Shown here: positions 56,931 to 64,000 of the stretch, piece after piece | Position numbering within the stretch: position 1 is the stretch's first letter | Layout: the number at the start of each line of letters is the position of its first letter | Assembly (NCBI GenBank): GCA_963779645.1 | Contig: CAVZYX010000005.1 | Span: 620,001-684,000 of the forward strand | Length of the DNA stretch: 64,000 nt | Reading direction: 5' to 3' | Source: CALMBW01 sp963779645 | Lineage (GTDB): Bacteria > Actinomycetota > CADDZG01 > WHSQ01 | Made by a program: the position numbers and the translations under genes | Notes under the pieces: generated by a model | Seen by the model: the letters and a program-made list of their open reading frames with translations, nothing else | Databases searched by the model: none | What the model was told of the DNA's origin: nothing

Positions 56931-57856
56931 AGCAGGCCAGCTTCCTCGAGGAAGGCAGTCGCTACCGCTGCCGGGTCCTCGTTGCCCAACTCGACCCGAC
57001 CGTTCAACTCGGTGATGTTCTCGGTGGTCAACTCCGCACTGACCGCGTTCAGCAGTTCCGCGATCTCGTCATTCAGAACCTCGGCATTGACGGCAGGTGT
57101 GATGTTCTCGGCGTTCTGCAGTTGTTGGTCATCGTCGAGAACAACCCAGCCCTTGTCCCCGATAACGCTCGAGGTAGAGAACAGAAGCGCGACATCGACT
57201 TCGCCACCATCGAGTGCCTCAACGGTGATGGGACCACCTACATCCAGGGGCAGGAACTCCCCGAACTCGACCCCGTAGGTATCGGCAAGACCCGGGATGC
57301 AGAAGGGGCGCTCGGGGCACTCGGGAGGACCACCGAGGGTTAGCTCCCCGGATACGTCCGCGAGATCGCTAACGGTGACGAAGCCATACTCGTCGGCAGT
57401 CTCCTGGGTCACCACGAAAGCGTTCGTGTCGTTCGCCTCCGAATACTCGAGGAGCTGGACCCCTTCAAGGTCGGCTTCGAGAGACGAGTAGACCTCGTCT
57501 GGGTCACCAGAAGCCGCTGCATCTGGTTTCAGGAAGAGATACAGCGAACTCAGATACTCCGGTGCGATATCGATCTCACCGGACTGAAGGGCGGGGAAGA
57601 TGATCTCGCGCGATTCAAGCGCTGTTTCTCGCGTCACGTCGTAGCCCGCGTTCTCGAGGACCTGCGCGTACATCTCGGCGACGATCTGGTTCTCGGCGAA
57701 CCCGACCGCACCGATGGTTAGCGCAGCCTTCTCCTCAGTACCGCCTCCGGCATCGCCGGATCCTTCATCGTCGTCCTCACCCGACCCGCACGCGCTGAAC
57801 ACGAGCATCAGCGCTAGCAAGGCCGCCCCAAGGACGAGCTTGCGGGATTCCCGCAT
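56927..57856 (-). CDS. Glycine betaine/osmoprotectant ABC transporter substrate-binding lipoprotein (OpuAC/ProX type)
   Basis: The 309 residues have a lipobox (VFSACGS) and a QAT-type binding domain: ALTIGAVGFAENQIVAEMYA, QVLENAGYDVTRETALESRE, IDIAPEYLSSLYLFLKPDAA, GGPPECPERPFCIPGLADTY and ALLFSTSSVIGDKGWVVLDD. It binds betaine, choline or carnitine-like solutes outside the cell. It is the last gene of the transporter operon, 100 bp after the second permease. Confidence 0.93.
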   Translation of the reverse strand: MRESRKLVLGAALLALMLVFSACGSGEDDDEGSGDAGGGTEEKAALTIGAVGFAENQIVAEMYAQVLENAGYDVTRETALESREIIFPALQSGEIDIAPEYLSSLYLFLKPDAAASGDPDEVYSSLEADLEGVQLLEYSEANDTNAFVVTQETADEYGFVTVSDLADVSGELTLGGPPECPERPFCIPGLADTYGVEFGEFLPLDVGGPITVEALDGGEVDVALLFSTSSVIGDKGWVVLDDDQQLQNAENITPAVNAEVLNDEIAELLNAVSAELTTENITELNGRVELGNEDPAAVATAFLEEAGLL

Positions 57857-57956
57857 GGGTCCGCCTCCAATCTCTAGGGGCTCGATCGGAGCCCTCTGAC
57901 AAGACGGGCCTACCCTATGTCGAACTCGTGACTATCCAGAGCGCAAGCGGGTGACG

Positions 57957-58691
57957 TCAGGTCGAGGTTGGCTGGGCCTCGACTTCGATCATCACGTCGC
58001 GTGCGGTCTGTCTACGACCGCTTCGTCCCCGCTGCGTGACCGATCGCTCAAGAAGGCCGAAGCAAAGTTCGGTAAGTAGGGCAAGTGATGCGACTAGCAC
58101 CGCCCCCCCTCCGATCCTGCCGAAGTCGCGAACCGCAAAACCATCGATGATGTAGCGGCCTAGTCCGCCCCACGCCACGATCGCGGCAAGAGTGGCGGTC
58201 GCCACCACCTGCACGGCTGCCACTCGCAGACCGGCAACGATCAGTGGGGCCGCCACTGGTACCTCGACCGAGAAGAGGACCTCCCGCTCGCTCATCCCCA
58301 TCCCTCGCGCCGCCTCGACCAGATCCTTGTCCACCGAAGCGATCCCCACGTACGTATTGGTGAGGATGGGAGGCAATGCCAAAGCCACCAAAGCCGTGAT
58401 CGTGGGATAGAACCCGAGGCCAAGCTTGAGGTTGAGAGAGATCGGGAGAGCGAGAGCAAGGATCGCGAATGAAGGGACGGCGCGCCCAAGATTCGCAAGG
58501 GTGACGGCCATGAATCGGAAGCGTCCCGTGTGTCCGATGTACAACGCCACTGGAAGCATGATCAGGGCTGCAACGAACACCGAGAGCGCCGACATCCATG
58601 TGTGTTCGAGGACGCGCCCTGGAATGGCATTTGGCCCACTCCAGTTCGCCGGATCCGTAAGCCATGACCCGATCTCTCCGAAGACTCCCAT
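57957..58691 (-). CDS. Osmoprotectant ABC transporter permease (second, OpuCD/OpuBD type)
   Basis: The ATG at 58691 overlaps the stop of the preceding permease (TGATG), giving 244 residues. The sequence begins MGVFGEIGSWLTDPANWSGP, then HTWMSALSVFVAALIMLPVA, LANLGRAVPSFAILALALPI, the EAA loop VEAARGMGMSEREVLFSVEV and ATATLAAIVAWGGLGRYIID. It forms the channel together with the permease at 58691-59350. Longer readings upstream overlap the other permease out of frame and were rejected. Confidence 0.92.
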   Translation of the reverse strand: MGVFGEIGSWLTDPANWSGPNAIPGRVLEHTWMSALSVFVAALIMLPVALYIGHTGRFRFMAVTLANLGRAVPSFAILALALPISLNLKLGLGFYPTITALVALALPPILTNTYVGIASVDKDLVEAARGMGMSEREVLFSVEVPVAAPLIVAGLRVAAVQVVATATLAAIVAWGGLGRYIIDGFAVRDFGRIGGGAVLVASLALLTELCFGLLERSVTQRGRSGRRQTARDVMIEVEAQPTST

Positions 58692-59350
58692 CAAGAAACC
58701 TTGCTTCCTCGCGTACACGCCCATGGGGTTAGAAGGCGCTCCGTGCCCAGAAGGATCAGCTCGGCCGCGACCGCCAACGCCCCGCAAAGGATCGCTCCGA
58801 TGACGATGGGCGTTGCAAAGAACCGGCGCAGACCTTGCAGGATGTAAACACCAAGGCCACCTTCTCCAACGAACGCTGTCACCGTAACGAGCCCGATCAC
58901 TGTGACGGTTGCGATCCGTATCCCAGCAACGATCACAGGTAGGGCTAGTGGAAGCTCAACGCGTAAGAGGATCTGCCGGTCCGTTAAGCCCATGCCGCGC
59001 GCGGCCTCGAGAGCGTCATCCGGAACTCCTTGAAGGCCGGCAACCATGTTGCGGATGAGGATCAGCAACGTATAGCTCACAAGCCCGATCTCCGCAGTCA
59101 AGAACCCGAGTCCTGTGTATGGGAAGAGCAACGCGAACAGAGCCAGGCTTGGGATCGTGTAAAGGGTGCCAGTAACTACTGTTGCCGGTCCGTAGAACCA
59201 ACGGTGCCGATGTGCAAACACTGCCAGGGGGAGCGAGATAGCCGTTCCGATCGCCACGGCAACCAACGTCAGCCATGCGTGCCGCTGCAGAAGATCGAGG
59301 ATCTCGTCACGGTGATCGAGCGTCCACTGCCAGTCGAGCCATTCGTTCAA
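58691..59350 (-). CDS. Osmoprotectant ABC transporter permease (first, OpuCB/OpuBB type)
   Basis: The 219 residues start at a TTG overlapping the ATPase stop. The family pattern is HAWLTLVAVAIGTAISLPLA, TGTLYTIPSLALFALLFPYT, an EAA loop LEAARGMGLTDRQILLRVEL and VTAFVGEGGLGVYILQGLRR. Together with the second permease and the CBS-containing ATPase it imports quaternary ammonium osmolytes. Confidence 0.93.
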   Translation of the reverse strand: MNEWLDWQWTLDHRDEILDLLQRHAWLTLVAVAIGTAISLPLAVFAHRHRWFYGPATVVTGTLYTIPSLALFALLFPYTGLGFLTAEIGLVSYTLLILIRNMVAGLQGVPDDALEAARGMGLTDRQILLRVELPLALPVIVAGIRIATVTVIGLVTVTAFVGEGGLGVYILQGLRRFFATPIVIGAILCGALAVAAELILLGTERLLTPWACTRGSKVS

Positions 59351-60438
59351 GTGATGACCGCTTTCGAAAGCCGTTCCAGCGTCAGGATCCCGCGGTAGCG
59401 CTGACCCTCGGTCACGACTACGGCCACGTTCGTTTGGGAGGTGACGATGGAGTCCAGTGCTTGTCTGAGCGAGTTATCGGCAGTGACATAGGCAGAGAAC
59501 GATCTAGGAGTCACCTCCGCTACTTTCGAGACACCTTCGAGCGCGGCCTTGTCTACCCAACCCTTTAGCTCGCCATCGTCCACGACCGAAGCCCAGTCGA
59601 ATCCGAGGCGATCCATCTCGCGCAGTGCCTCATCGGTGGAAGCCGCGCTCGTAACAACTGGGCCGGGCTCCACGTCGACCTTGCCAACGGGGATCAGTGC
59701 TAAGCGTTTTAGGCCTCGCTCGGCCCCCACGAAACTCTTCACGAAGTCATTCGCCGGGTTGCTGAGTATCTCTTCGGGTTCTGCGTACTGCTCGACCTTG
59801 GCACCGGTATTCAAGATAGCGATCCGATCCGCCATCTTGATCGCCTCATCCACATCGTGGGTGACGAACACGATGGTCTTTCGGATCTGTTTCTGTAGTT
59901 CGAGAAACTGGTCTTGAAGCCGAGCTCGCACGATCGGATCGACAGCACCGAAGGGTTCGTCCATCAGCATCACGGGAGGGTCGGCGGCGAGCGCTCGAGC
60001 TACGCCGACCCGCTGGCGCTGTCCGCCGGATAGCTCGGACGGATAGCGAGCGAGCAGCTCACGATCGAGCTGCAACATGTCGGAGAGCTCCATCACACGG
60101 GCCTTGACCTTGCCGTCATCCCAACCGATGAGTTTCGGCACGATCGCGATGTTCTGTGCGACGGTGCGGTGAGGCATGAGGCCCACCCCCTGGATCACGT
60201 AGCCGATACCCCGCCGTAATCGCACTGGATCTTGCTTCATCACGTCCACACCATCCAGTTCGATCGTCCCAGCAGTTGGCTCGATCAGACGATTGATCAT
60301 CTTCATCGTCGTGGTCTTGCCGCATCCCGACGGTCCCACCAGGACCACCGTTTGCCCGTCGGGGATGTCCAAAGAGAGATCTTCGACAGCGTTGGAACCC
60401 GATGCGTAGCGTTTCGTGACGTTACGTAGGGAGATCAC
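59347..60438 (-). CDS. opuCA: Osmoprotectant ABC transporter ATP-binding protein with CBS domains (OpuCA/ProV type)
   Basis: The GTG at 60438 overlaps the DUF3566 stop as GTGA. The 363 residues have Walker A LVGPSGCGKTTTMKMIN, the family mark IGYVIQGVGLMPHRTVAQNI, signature LSGGQRQRVGVARAL and Walker B VMLMDEPFGAVDPIVRARLQ. Two CBS motifs follow (about 270-360: TSAASTDEALREMDRLGFDW, SLRQALDSIVTSQTNVAVVV). The CBS pair senses ionic strength in OpuA/OpuC. A longer reading from 60567 runs inside DUF3566 out of frame. Confidence 0.93.
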   Translation of the reverse strand: MISLRNVTKRYASGSNAVEDLSLDIPDGQTVVLVGPSGCGKTTTMKMINRLIEPTAGTIELDGVDVMKQDPVRLRRGIGYVIQGVGLMPHRTVAQNIAIVPKLIGWDDGKVKARVMELSDMLQLDRELLARYPSELSGGQRQRVGVARALAADPPVMLMDEPFGAVDPIVRARLQDQFLELQKQIRKTIVFVTHDVDEAIKMADRIAILNTGAKVEQYAEPEEILSNPANDFVKSFVGAERGLKRLALIPVGKVDVEPGPVVTSAASTDEALREMDRLGFDWASVVDDGELKGWVDKAALEGVSKVAEVTPRSFSAYVTADNSLRQALDSIVTSQTNVAVVVTEGQRYRGILTLERLSKAVIT

Positions 60439-61109
60439 TGATCGCGTTCGGAGAACGTCACATCGATCCCACCGATGAGGTCGGAAAAGACGTTGTAGAG
60501 GAAAGCAAGAAGAGCGTTGAGCAGAGAACCCACGATCACGCAGAGGATCCCTATGAAGAAGGTCCACTTCTCGACCGTTCCTAGAGTCAGTTTGTTCTGC
60601 AGCTCGGGGACGACAGCGCGGTCACCGATCTCGACAAGTTCGTTGAACAGGCCGGCTCCGTTGAGGATCGAGTAGATGATGGCCATCAACACCAGCCAAA
60701 AGATCAAGAAGAAGGTGTAGAAGAGCAACGACATCTTGAACACTCCCACCGGGTGGACGTGCGTGATCCGGCGCTGCACGCGCCGAGTGGGAGCTCCTCT
60801 CGTCCTCCTGCGTTCCCGTGCTGCCGCAACCCTTCGATCAGTCTGCTGGGGGCGGCGTTCTCTACGCGTGACCGGCTGCGTTCCCTCTTCACGAGGGGTG
60901 ACCGGGGACCGCCGGATGGGTTCCGGTCGCACGGGCCTTTCAGGAAGAGGCACTTCGGAGGGGCTGCGTCTAGCTATCTCGGAAGGGAGTGGTGCATCGA
61001 GGATCTCGAAGATGGAGCGTTCTGGATCGCCGGACGCGTCACCTCGACCGGATGTCGTTGAGGGATCCGATCTGCCTTCTCGGCCACTCCGGCTCTTATC
61101 CACAGCCAA
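60435..61109 (-). CDS. DUF3566 membrane protein (gyrA-linked)
   Basis: The 224 residues have a long disordered N-terminal part, rich in Arg, Pro and Ser (to about 120), then the DUF3566 domain. That has two helices (SLLFYTFFLIFWLVLMAIIY, FFIGILCVIVGSLLNALLAF) joined by LNGAGLFNELVEIGDRAVVP, ending FSDLIGGIDVTFSERDQ. The gene directly follows gyrA in most actinobacteria; its function is unsettled. It starts 29 bp after the gyrA stop, and its own stop is shared with the osmoprotectant ATPase start. Codons 3-5 (VDK) happen to contain a perfect DnaA box. Confidence 0.93.
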   Translation of the reverse strand: MAVDKSRSGREGRSDPSTTSGRGDASGDPERSIFEILDAPLPSEIARRSPSEVPLPERPVRPEPIRRSPVTPREEGTQPVTRRERRPQQTDRRVAAARERRRTRGAPTRRVQRRITHVHPVGVFKMSLLFYTFFLIFWLVLMAIIYSILNGAGLFNELVEIGDRAVVPELQNKLTLGTVEKWTFFIGILCVIVGSLLNALLAFLYNVFSDLIGGIDVTFSERDQ

Positions 61110-61138
61110 TCAGTATGGGCGAAACGCCCGTAGCTCGC

Positions 61139-64000
61139 TCACGGCTCCGGGGTAACTAGCTGACCCTGACCATCGTCGGATTCGCCCACGACGGGGGCAA
61201 CGGCCGAGACCTGGGCATCCGCTCCGACATTCATAACCCTGACTCCTGTCGCAGGGCGCCCCTGGCGCGAAACGTCGTCGGTATCGATGCGGATCACGAC
61301 TCCGTCGCTTGAGATGAAGAAGACCTGGTCGCCTGAGTGCACAACGTTCGCACCGATGAGATCGCCACGGGGTCGGGTCAGCTTCATAGCGATAACACCT
61401 TTGCCCGCTCGCCCCTTGAGGGGGAAGTCCTTCAACTTCGTCCTCTTGCCATAGCCGGCGTCGGTGACGATCAATAGATCGGCTTGCGTATCGTCGCGGA
61501 TCACGTCGCAGGCAACCACCTCATCGCCTTCTGACAGCTTGATCCCAATCACGCCGGTAGCGGTGCGTCCCATAGGCCGCACCTTCTCTTCCTTGAAGCG
61601 GATCGCTTGGCCCTTCTTCGTGATCAAGAGCACGTCATCGTTCCCCGACGTGGGCTGCACCTTGACGACCTCATCGCCTTCCTTGAGGTTGATGGCGATG
61701 ATGCCTTCACGTCGCGATGAGTCGTACTCGCGGAAGGCCGTCTTCTTGACCATCCCGTTCTTGGTTGCGATCAACAGATAGCGATACGTCTCGTAGTCGC
61801 GCGTATCGATCACGGCCGCGACCTTGTCGTCGGGTTTCATCGAAACGACGTTCACGACTGCTGTCCCGCGAGCGTTGCGATCTCGCTTCGGGATCTCGTG
61901 GGCCTTCAGGCGATAGACGCGCCCCGTGTTGCTGAACAGTAGGAGGTAGGCATGAGCCGTCGTCGTCAGGAGATGGTCGACGATGTCGCCCTCTTTGAGA
62001 CTGGCGCCTCGAACGCCGCGGCCCCCTCGACCTTGACGACGATAGGTGTCGAGCGGAACGCTCTTCACGTAACCGTCGCGCGACACCGAGATCACTAGAT
62101 CCTCGTCCGCGATCAGGTCCTCGATGTCGAGCTCGCCCTCGTCCGGCACGATCTTGCTGCGTCGCTTGTCGCCGAACTTGGCTTGGATCTCCTTCAGCTC
62201 GTCTGCGATCAGCTTCAGGATCTTGTTCGGGTCCTTGAGTATCCCCTTGAGTTCCTTGATCGTCTTCTGCAGCTCGGCGTACTCGTCCCGGATCTTGTCC
62301 TGCTCCAGCCCGGTGAGCCTCTTAAGAGGCATATCGAGGATGTGCTGCGCTTGGACCTCACTGAGACCGAAGCGATCCATCAGCTGAGTACGCGCTGTTT
62401 CAACGTCAGCAGCTGCTCGGATCAGAGCGACGATCTCGTCGATGTGGTCGAGAGCGATGATGAGTCCCTCGAGGATGTGGCTCCGTTCCTCGGCCTTACG
62501 AAGACGGAACTTCGTCCGGCGGGTGATGACATCGATCTGATGCCCGATGAACGCATCGATCGCTTCGGCGAGGTTCATCGTGCGAGGAACGCCATCCACC
62601 AACGCGAGAAGGTTCACGTTGAAATTGTCCTGAAGCTGTGTCCGCTTGTAGAGCGTGTTCAGAACGACCTGAGGAACGGCATTCTTCTTGAGATCGATAA
62701 CCACGCGCATTCCACCGCGATCAGACGACTCGTCTCGAAGGTCCGCGATCCCTTCGAGCCTCTTCTCTTTCGCGTTGACCAGTTCGGCGATCTTCTCTTG
62801 AAGACGTGCCTTGTTGACTTGGTAGGGAAGCTCGGTCACGACGATCCGCGGGTTGCCCTTCGGCCCCTCCTCGATCTCGCACACCGCGCGCATCTTGATC
62901 GAGCCCTTGCCGGTCATGTATGCGTCTTTGATGCCCTGCTGCCCGATGATGTGTGCCCCCGTCGGGAAGTCAGGACCCTTCACGTGCTTCATGACAGCCT
63001 TGAGCATCTTTTCTTTGTCTGACGTGAGCTCTGGGTTCTCGAGCACCTCGATCACCGCGTTACACACCTCGTTGAGGTTGTGCGGTGGGATGTTCGTCGC
63101 CATACCGACTGCGATCCCACTGGAACCGTTGACCAATAGGTTCGGGAACCGTGCCGGAAGGACCGAGGGTTCGACCTCATAACCGTCGTAGTTGGGAGCG
63201 AAATTGACCGTCTCCTCATCGATGTCGCGCAGCAACTCCATCGCCAGCTTCGAGAGCCGCGATTCTGTGTTGTGGCTCACGAATCCATTCGTGATGAAGG
63301 CGTGGTCATCCGTATCGACCCGCAGTGAGTAGACAGCTTGCACGCCGGCATCCTCGATCGTGGCGACCGTGGCGAAGTAGTACTCGCCGGTCACTAGAGG
63401 CTCTATAACCCTCTTCACCTCGTCAGATTCGATGTGCGAGAGGATCTCGTCCCGGTCCCGCTCCCACCGCTCGACCCTGTCGATGTTGTGCTTGATCAAC
63501 CATTCGCGGTTCTTCCATTCGGTCGCTCCATCCATCCGGATGTAGTCAGCGAGGAACGGCACATGGTCATGCGACATTGCCCGGCTCGTCTCGGGAACGG
63601 TCGCCAGCTCTGCGATCAACTTCTGCTGTTTGCGACCCCAGAACCCGACTCTCTGCGCGAATAACCCTGCATCCCGCCGATTGGTGATCACTACTTTGAT
63701 CTCGCCACGGCGACTAAGCGACTGCCGAGAGACCACACCGAACTCCAGTAAGAGATCCTGAACATCCTGAGCCAGCTGGAAGCTGCGCGTCGAGTAAGAG
63801 ATCTGGATCGTGTTCCGGGCAAGGAGCGACGAAGAACCATCTCCTTCGAAGAGCGCTTGCAGGAACGCTCGCTTGAAAGCGGGCCCTCGCTCCCAAACGA
63901 AAGACGGGACGTGCTTGTCCTCACTCTTCTGGCCCACGCCAGCTGAGAGAGGGCTCGCCGAGAAATTGGTCATCTCTTGGACATCGAGCTCGTGCAGGAT
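61139..64000 (-). CDS. gyrA: DNA gyrase subunit A with intein (partial, 5' end outside window)
   Basis: The frame is open from the right edge; an ATG at 63973 is only an internal methionine. After the intein (to 63269) the host protein resumes TESRLSKLAMELLRDIDEET, directly after where the catalytic tyrosine must lie. Then come PSVLPARFPNLLVNGSSGIA, MATNIPPHNLNEVCNAVIEV, the tower/coiled-coil region and the GyrA box QGRGGRG, followed by the C-terminal beta-pinwheel (DYETYRYLLIATKNGMVKKT, GKRTKLKDFPLKGRAGKGVI). GyrA cuts and rejoins DNA to introduce negative supercoils with GyrB. The 5' extein and the rest of the intein lie outside. Confidence 0.97.
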   Translation of the reverse strand: MLHELDVQEMTNFSASPLSAGVGQKSEDKHVPSFVWERGPAFKRAFLQALFEGDGSSSLLARNTIQISYSTRSFQLAQDVQDLLLEFGVVSRQSLSRRGEIKVVITNRRDAGLFAQRVGFWGRKQQKLIAELATVPETSRAMSHDHVPFLADYIRMDGATEWKNREWLIKHNIDRVERWERDRDEILSHIESDEVKRVIEPLVTGEYYFATVATIEDAGVQAVYSLRVDTDDHAFITNGFVSHNTESRLSKLAMELLRDIDEETVNFAPNYDGYEVEPSVLPARFPNLLVNGSSGIAVGMATNIPPHNLNEVCNAVIEVLENPELTSDKEKMLKAVMKHVKGPDFPTGAHIIGQQGIKDAYMTGKGSIKMRAVCEIEEGPKGNPRIVVTELPYQVNKARLQEKIAELVNAKEKRLEGIADLRDESSDRGGMRVVIDLKKNAVPQVVLNTLYKRTQLQDNFNVNLLALVDGVPRTMNLAEAIDAFIGHQIDVITRRTKFRLRKAEERSHILEGLIIALDHIDEIVALIRAAADVETARTQLMDRFGLSEVQAQHILDMPLKRLTGLEQDKIRDEYAELQKTIKELKGILKDPNKILKLIADELKEIQAKFGDKRRSKIVPDEGELDIEDLIADEDLVISVSRDGYVKSVPLDTYRRQGRGGRGVRGASLKEGDIVDHLLTTTAHAYLLLFSNTGRVYRLKAHEIPKRDRNARGTAVVNVVSMKPDDKVAAVIDTRDYETYRYLLIATKNGMVKKTAFREYDSSRREGIIAINLKEGDEVVKVQPTSGNDDVLLITKKGQAIRFKEEKVRPMGRTATGVIGIKLSEGDEVVACDVIRDDTQADLLIVTDAGYGKRTKLKDFPLKGRAGKGVIAMKLTRPRGDLIGANVVHSGDQVFFISSDGVVIRIDTDDVSRQGRPATGVRVMNVGADAQVSAVAPVVGESDDGQGQLVTPEP
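63269..64000 (-). other. GyrA intein with LAGLIDADG endonuclease (C-terminal 244 residues visible)
   Basis: The visible part contains endonuclease block E (KRAFLQALFEGDGSSS), block H (DVQDLLLEFGVVSR) and splicing blocks F and G (VYSLRVDTDDHAFITNGFV, then SHN). The penultimate His and final Asn are present and the +1 residue is Thr, so splicing looks competent. The insertion site, just before TESRLSKLAME, is the GyrA site next to the active-site tyrosine used by mycobacterial inteins. The acidic residue of the dodecapeptide (EGDG) is kept, so the endonuclease may still be active. Confidence 0.93.

Noticed and set aside
61096..61104. Perfect DnaA box TTATCCACA near gyrA
   Set aside because: It falls inside codons 3-5 of the DUF3566 gene (Val-Asp-Lys) and stands alone, so it may be chance.
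62183..63022. 279-codon plus-strand frame inside gyrA
   Set aside because: It is antisense to the highly conserved gyrA; no ribosome site or motif.

Overview
The window is a 64 kb chromosomal piece of an uncultured-looking, deep-branching actinobacterium (Actinomycetota). The evidence is gene order. Read from right to left it gives gyrA, a DUF3566 membrane protein, tRNA-Ile, tRNA-Ala, a cyclophilin, crgA, a class E sortase, pabA/trpG, the PASTA kinases pknB and pknA, pbpA, rodA, pstP, fhaB, fhaA and tRNA-Leu. This is the origin-proximal block known from Mycobacterium and Streptomyces. GC is moderate to high by eye. Starts are often GTG or TTG, and several genes look leaderless (TANNNT 6-7 bases before the start codon). 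No phage, transposase, CRISPR array or rRNA is visible.

Layout. 1-10.4 kb: start of a secreted collagen-like protein, a frameshifted LVIVD-repeat protein, a nitroreductase, a MacB-type ABC exporter with a frameshifted permease, a lipoprotein, a DrrAB-type exporter, a STAS protein overlapping an ECF sigma factor, and a small ABM-fold protein. 10.4-22 kb: a Wzy-like ligase with C-terminal repeats, a tandem pair of DHFR-like reductases, a secreted protein, a methyltransferase, tRNA-Ser, an alpha/beta hydrolase, a GAF histidine kinase, serS, DUF4446, and larB-larC for nickel-pincer cofactor synthesis. 22-29 kb: a peptide/nickel-type ABC operon (order C-A-B-D-F) ending in a coupled DUF1028 protein. 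29-38.6 kb: tRNA-Leu and the division/cell-wall signalling operon fhaA-fhaB-pstP-rodA-pbpA-pknA-pknB. 38.6-56 kb: secreted beta-propellers, pabA, sortase with a coupled 38-residue membrane peptide, crgA, a thiolase under a palindromic operator, an RsbU-type phosphatase/kinase fusion, a NUDIX-MBL fusion, an SCP2 protein, PlsC, two more LVIVD proteins, DUF4349, a lysoplasmalogenase, a cyclophilin, tRNA-Ala and thioredoxin. 56-64 kb: tRNA-Ile, DUF1684, a complete osmoprotectant ABC operon translationally coupled to DUF3566, and gyrA interrupted by an intein that runs off the right edge.

The most unusual signal is at the tRNA genes. Downstream of tRNA-Ala, three 94-bp tandem units plus a remnant each carry an exact copy of the last 28 bp of that tRNA. 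Downstream of tRNA-Leu there is one copy of that tRNA's own 3' end, 100 bp away. The 66-75 bp spacers at the two loci are recognisably the same element, with a GCGAAGC hairpin and GTGGCTCGGGCA core. This looks like an undescribed small tRNA-3'-end-associated repeat. Other points of note are two divergent gene pairs whose -10 elements share the same TA, a multi-hairpin intergenic element after larC, a cluster of DnaA-box-like sites next to crgA, and three single-base frameshifts in otherwise well-preserved genes, which may be assembly errors.
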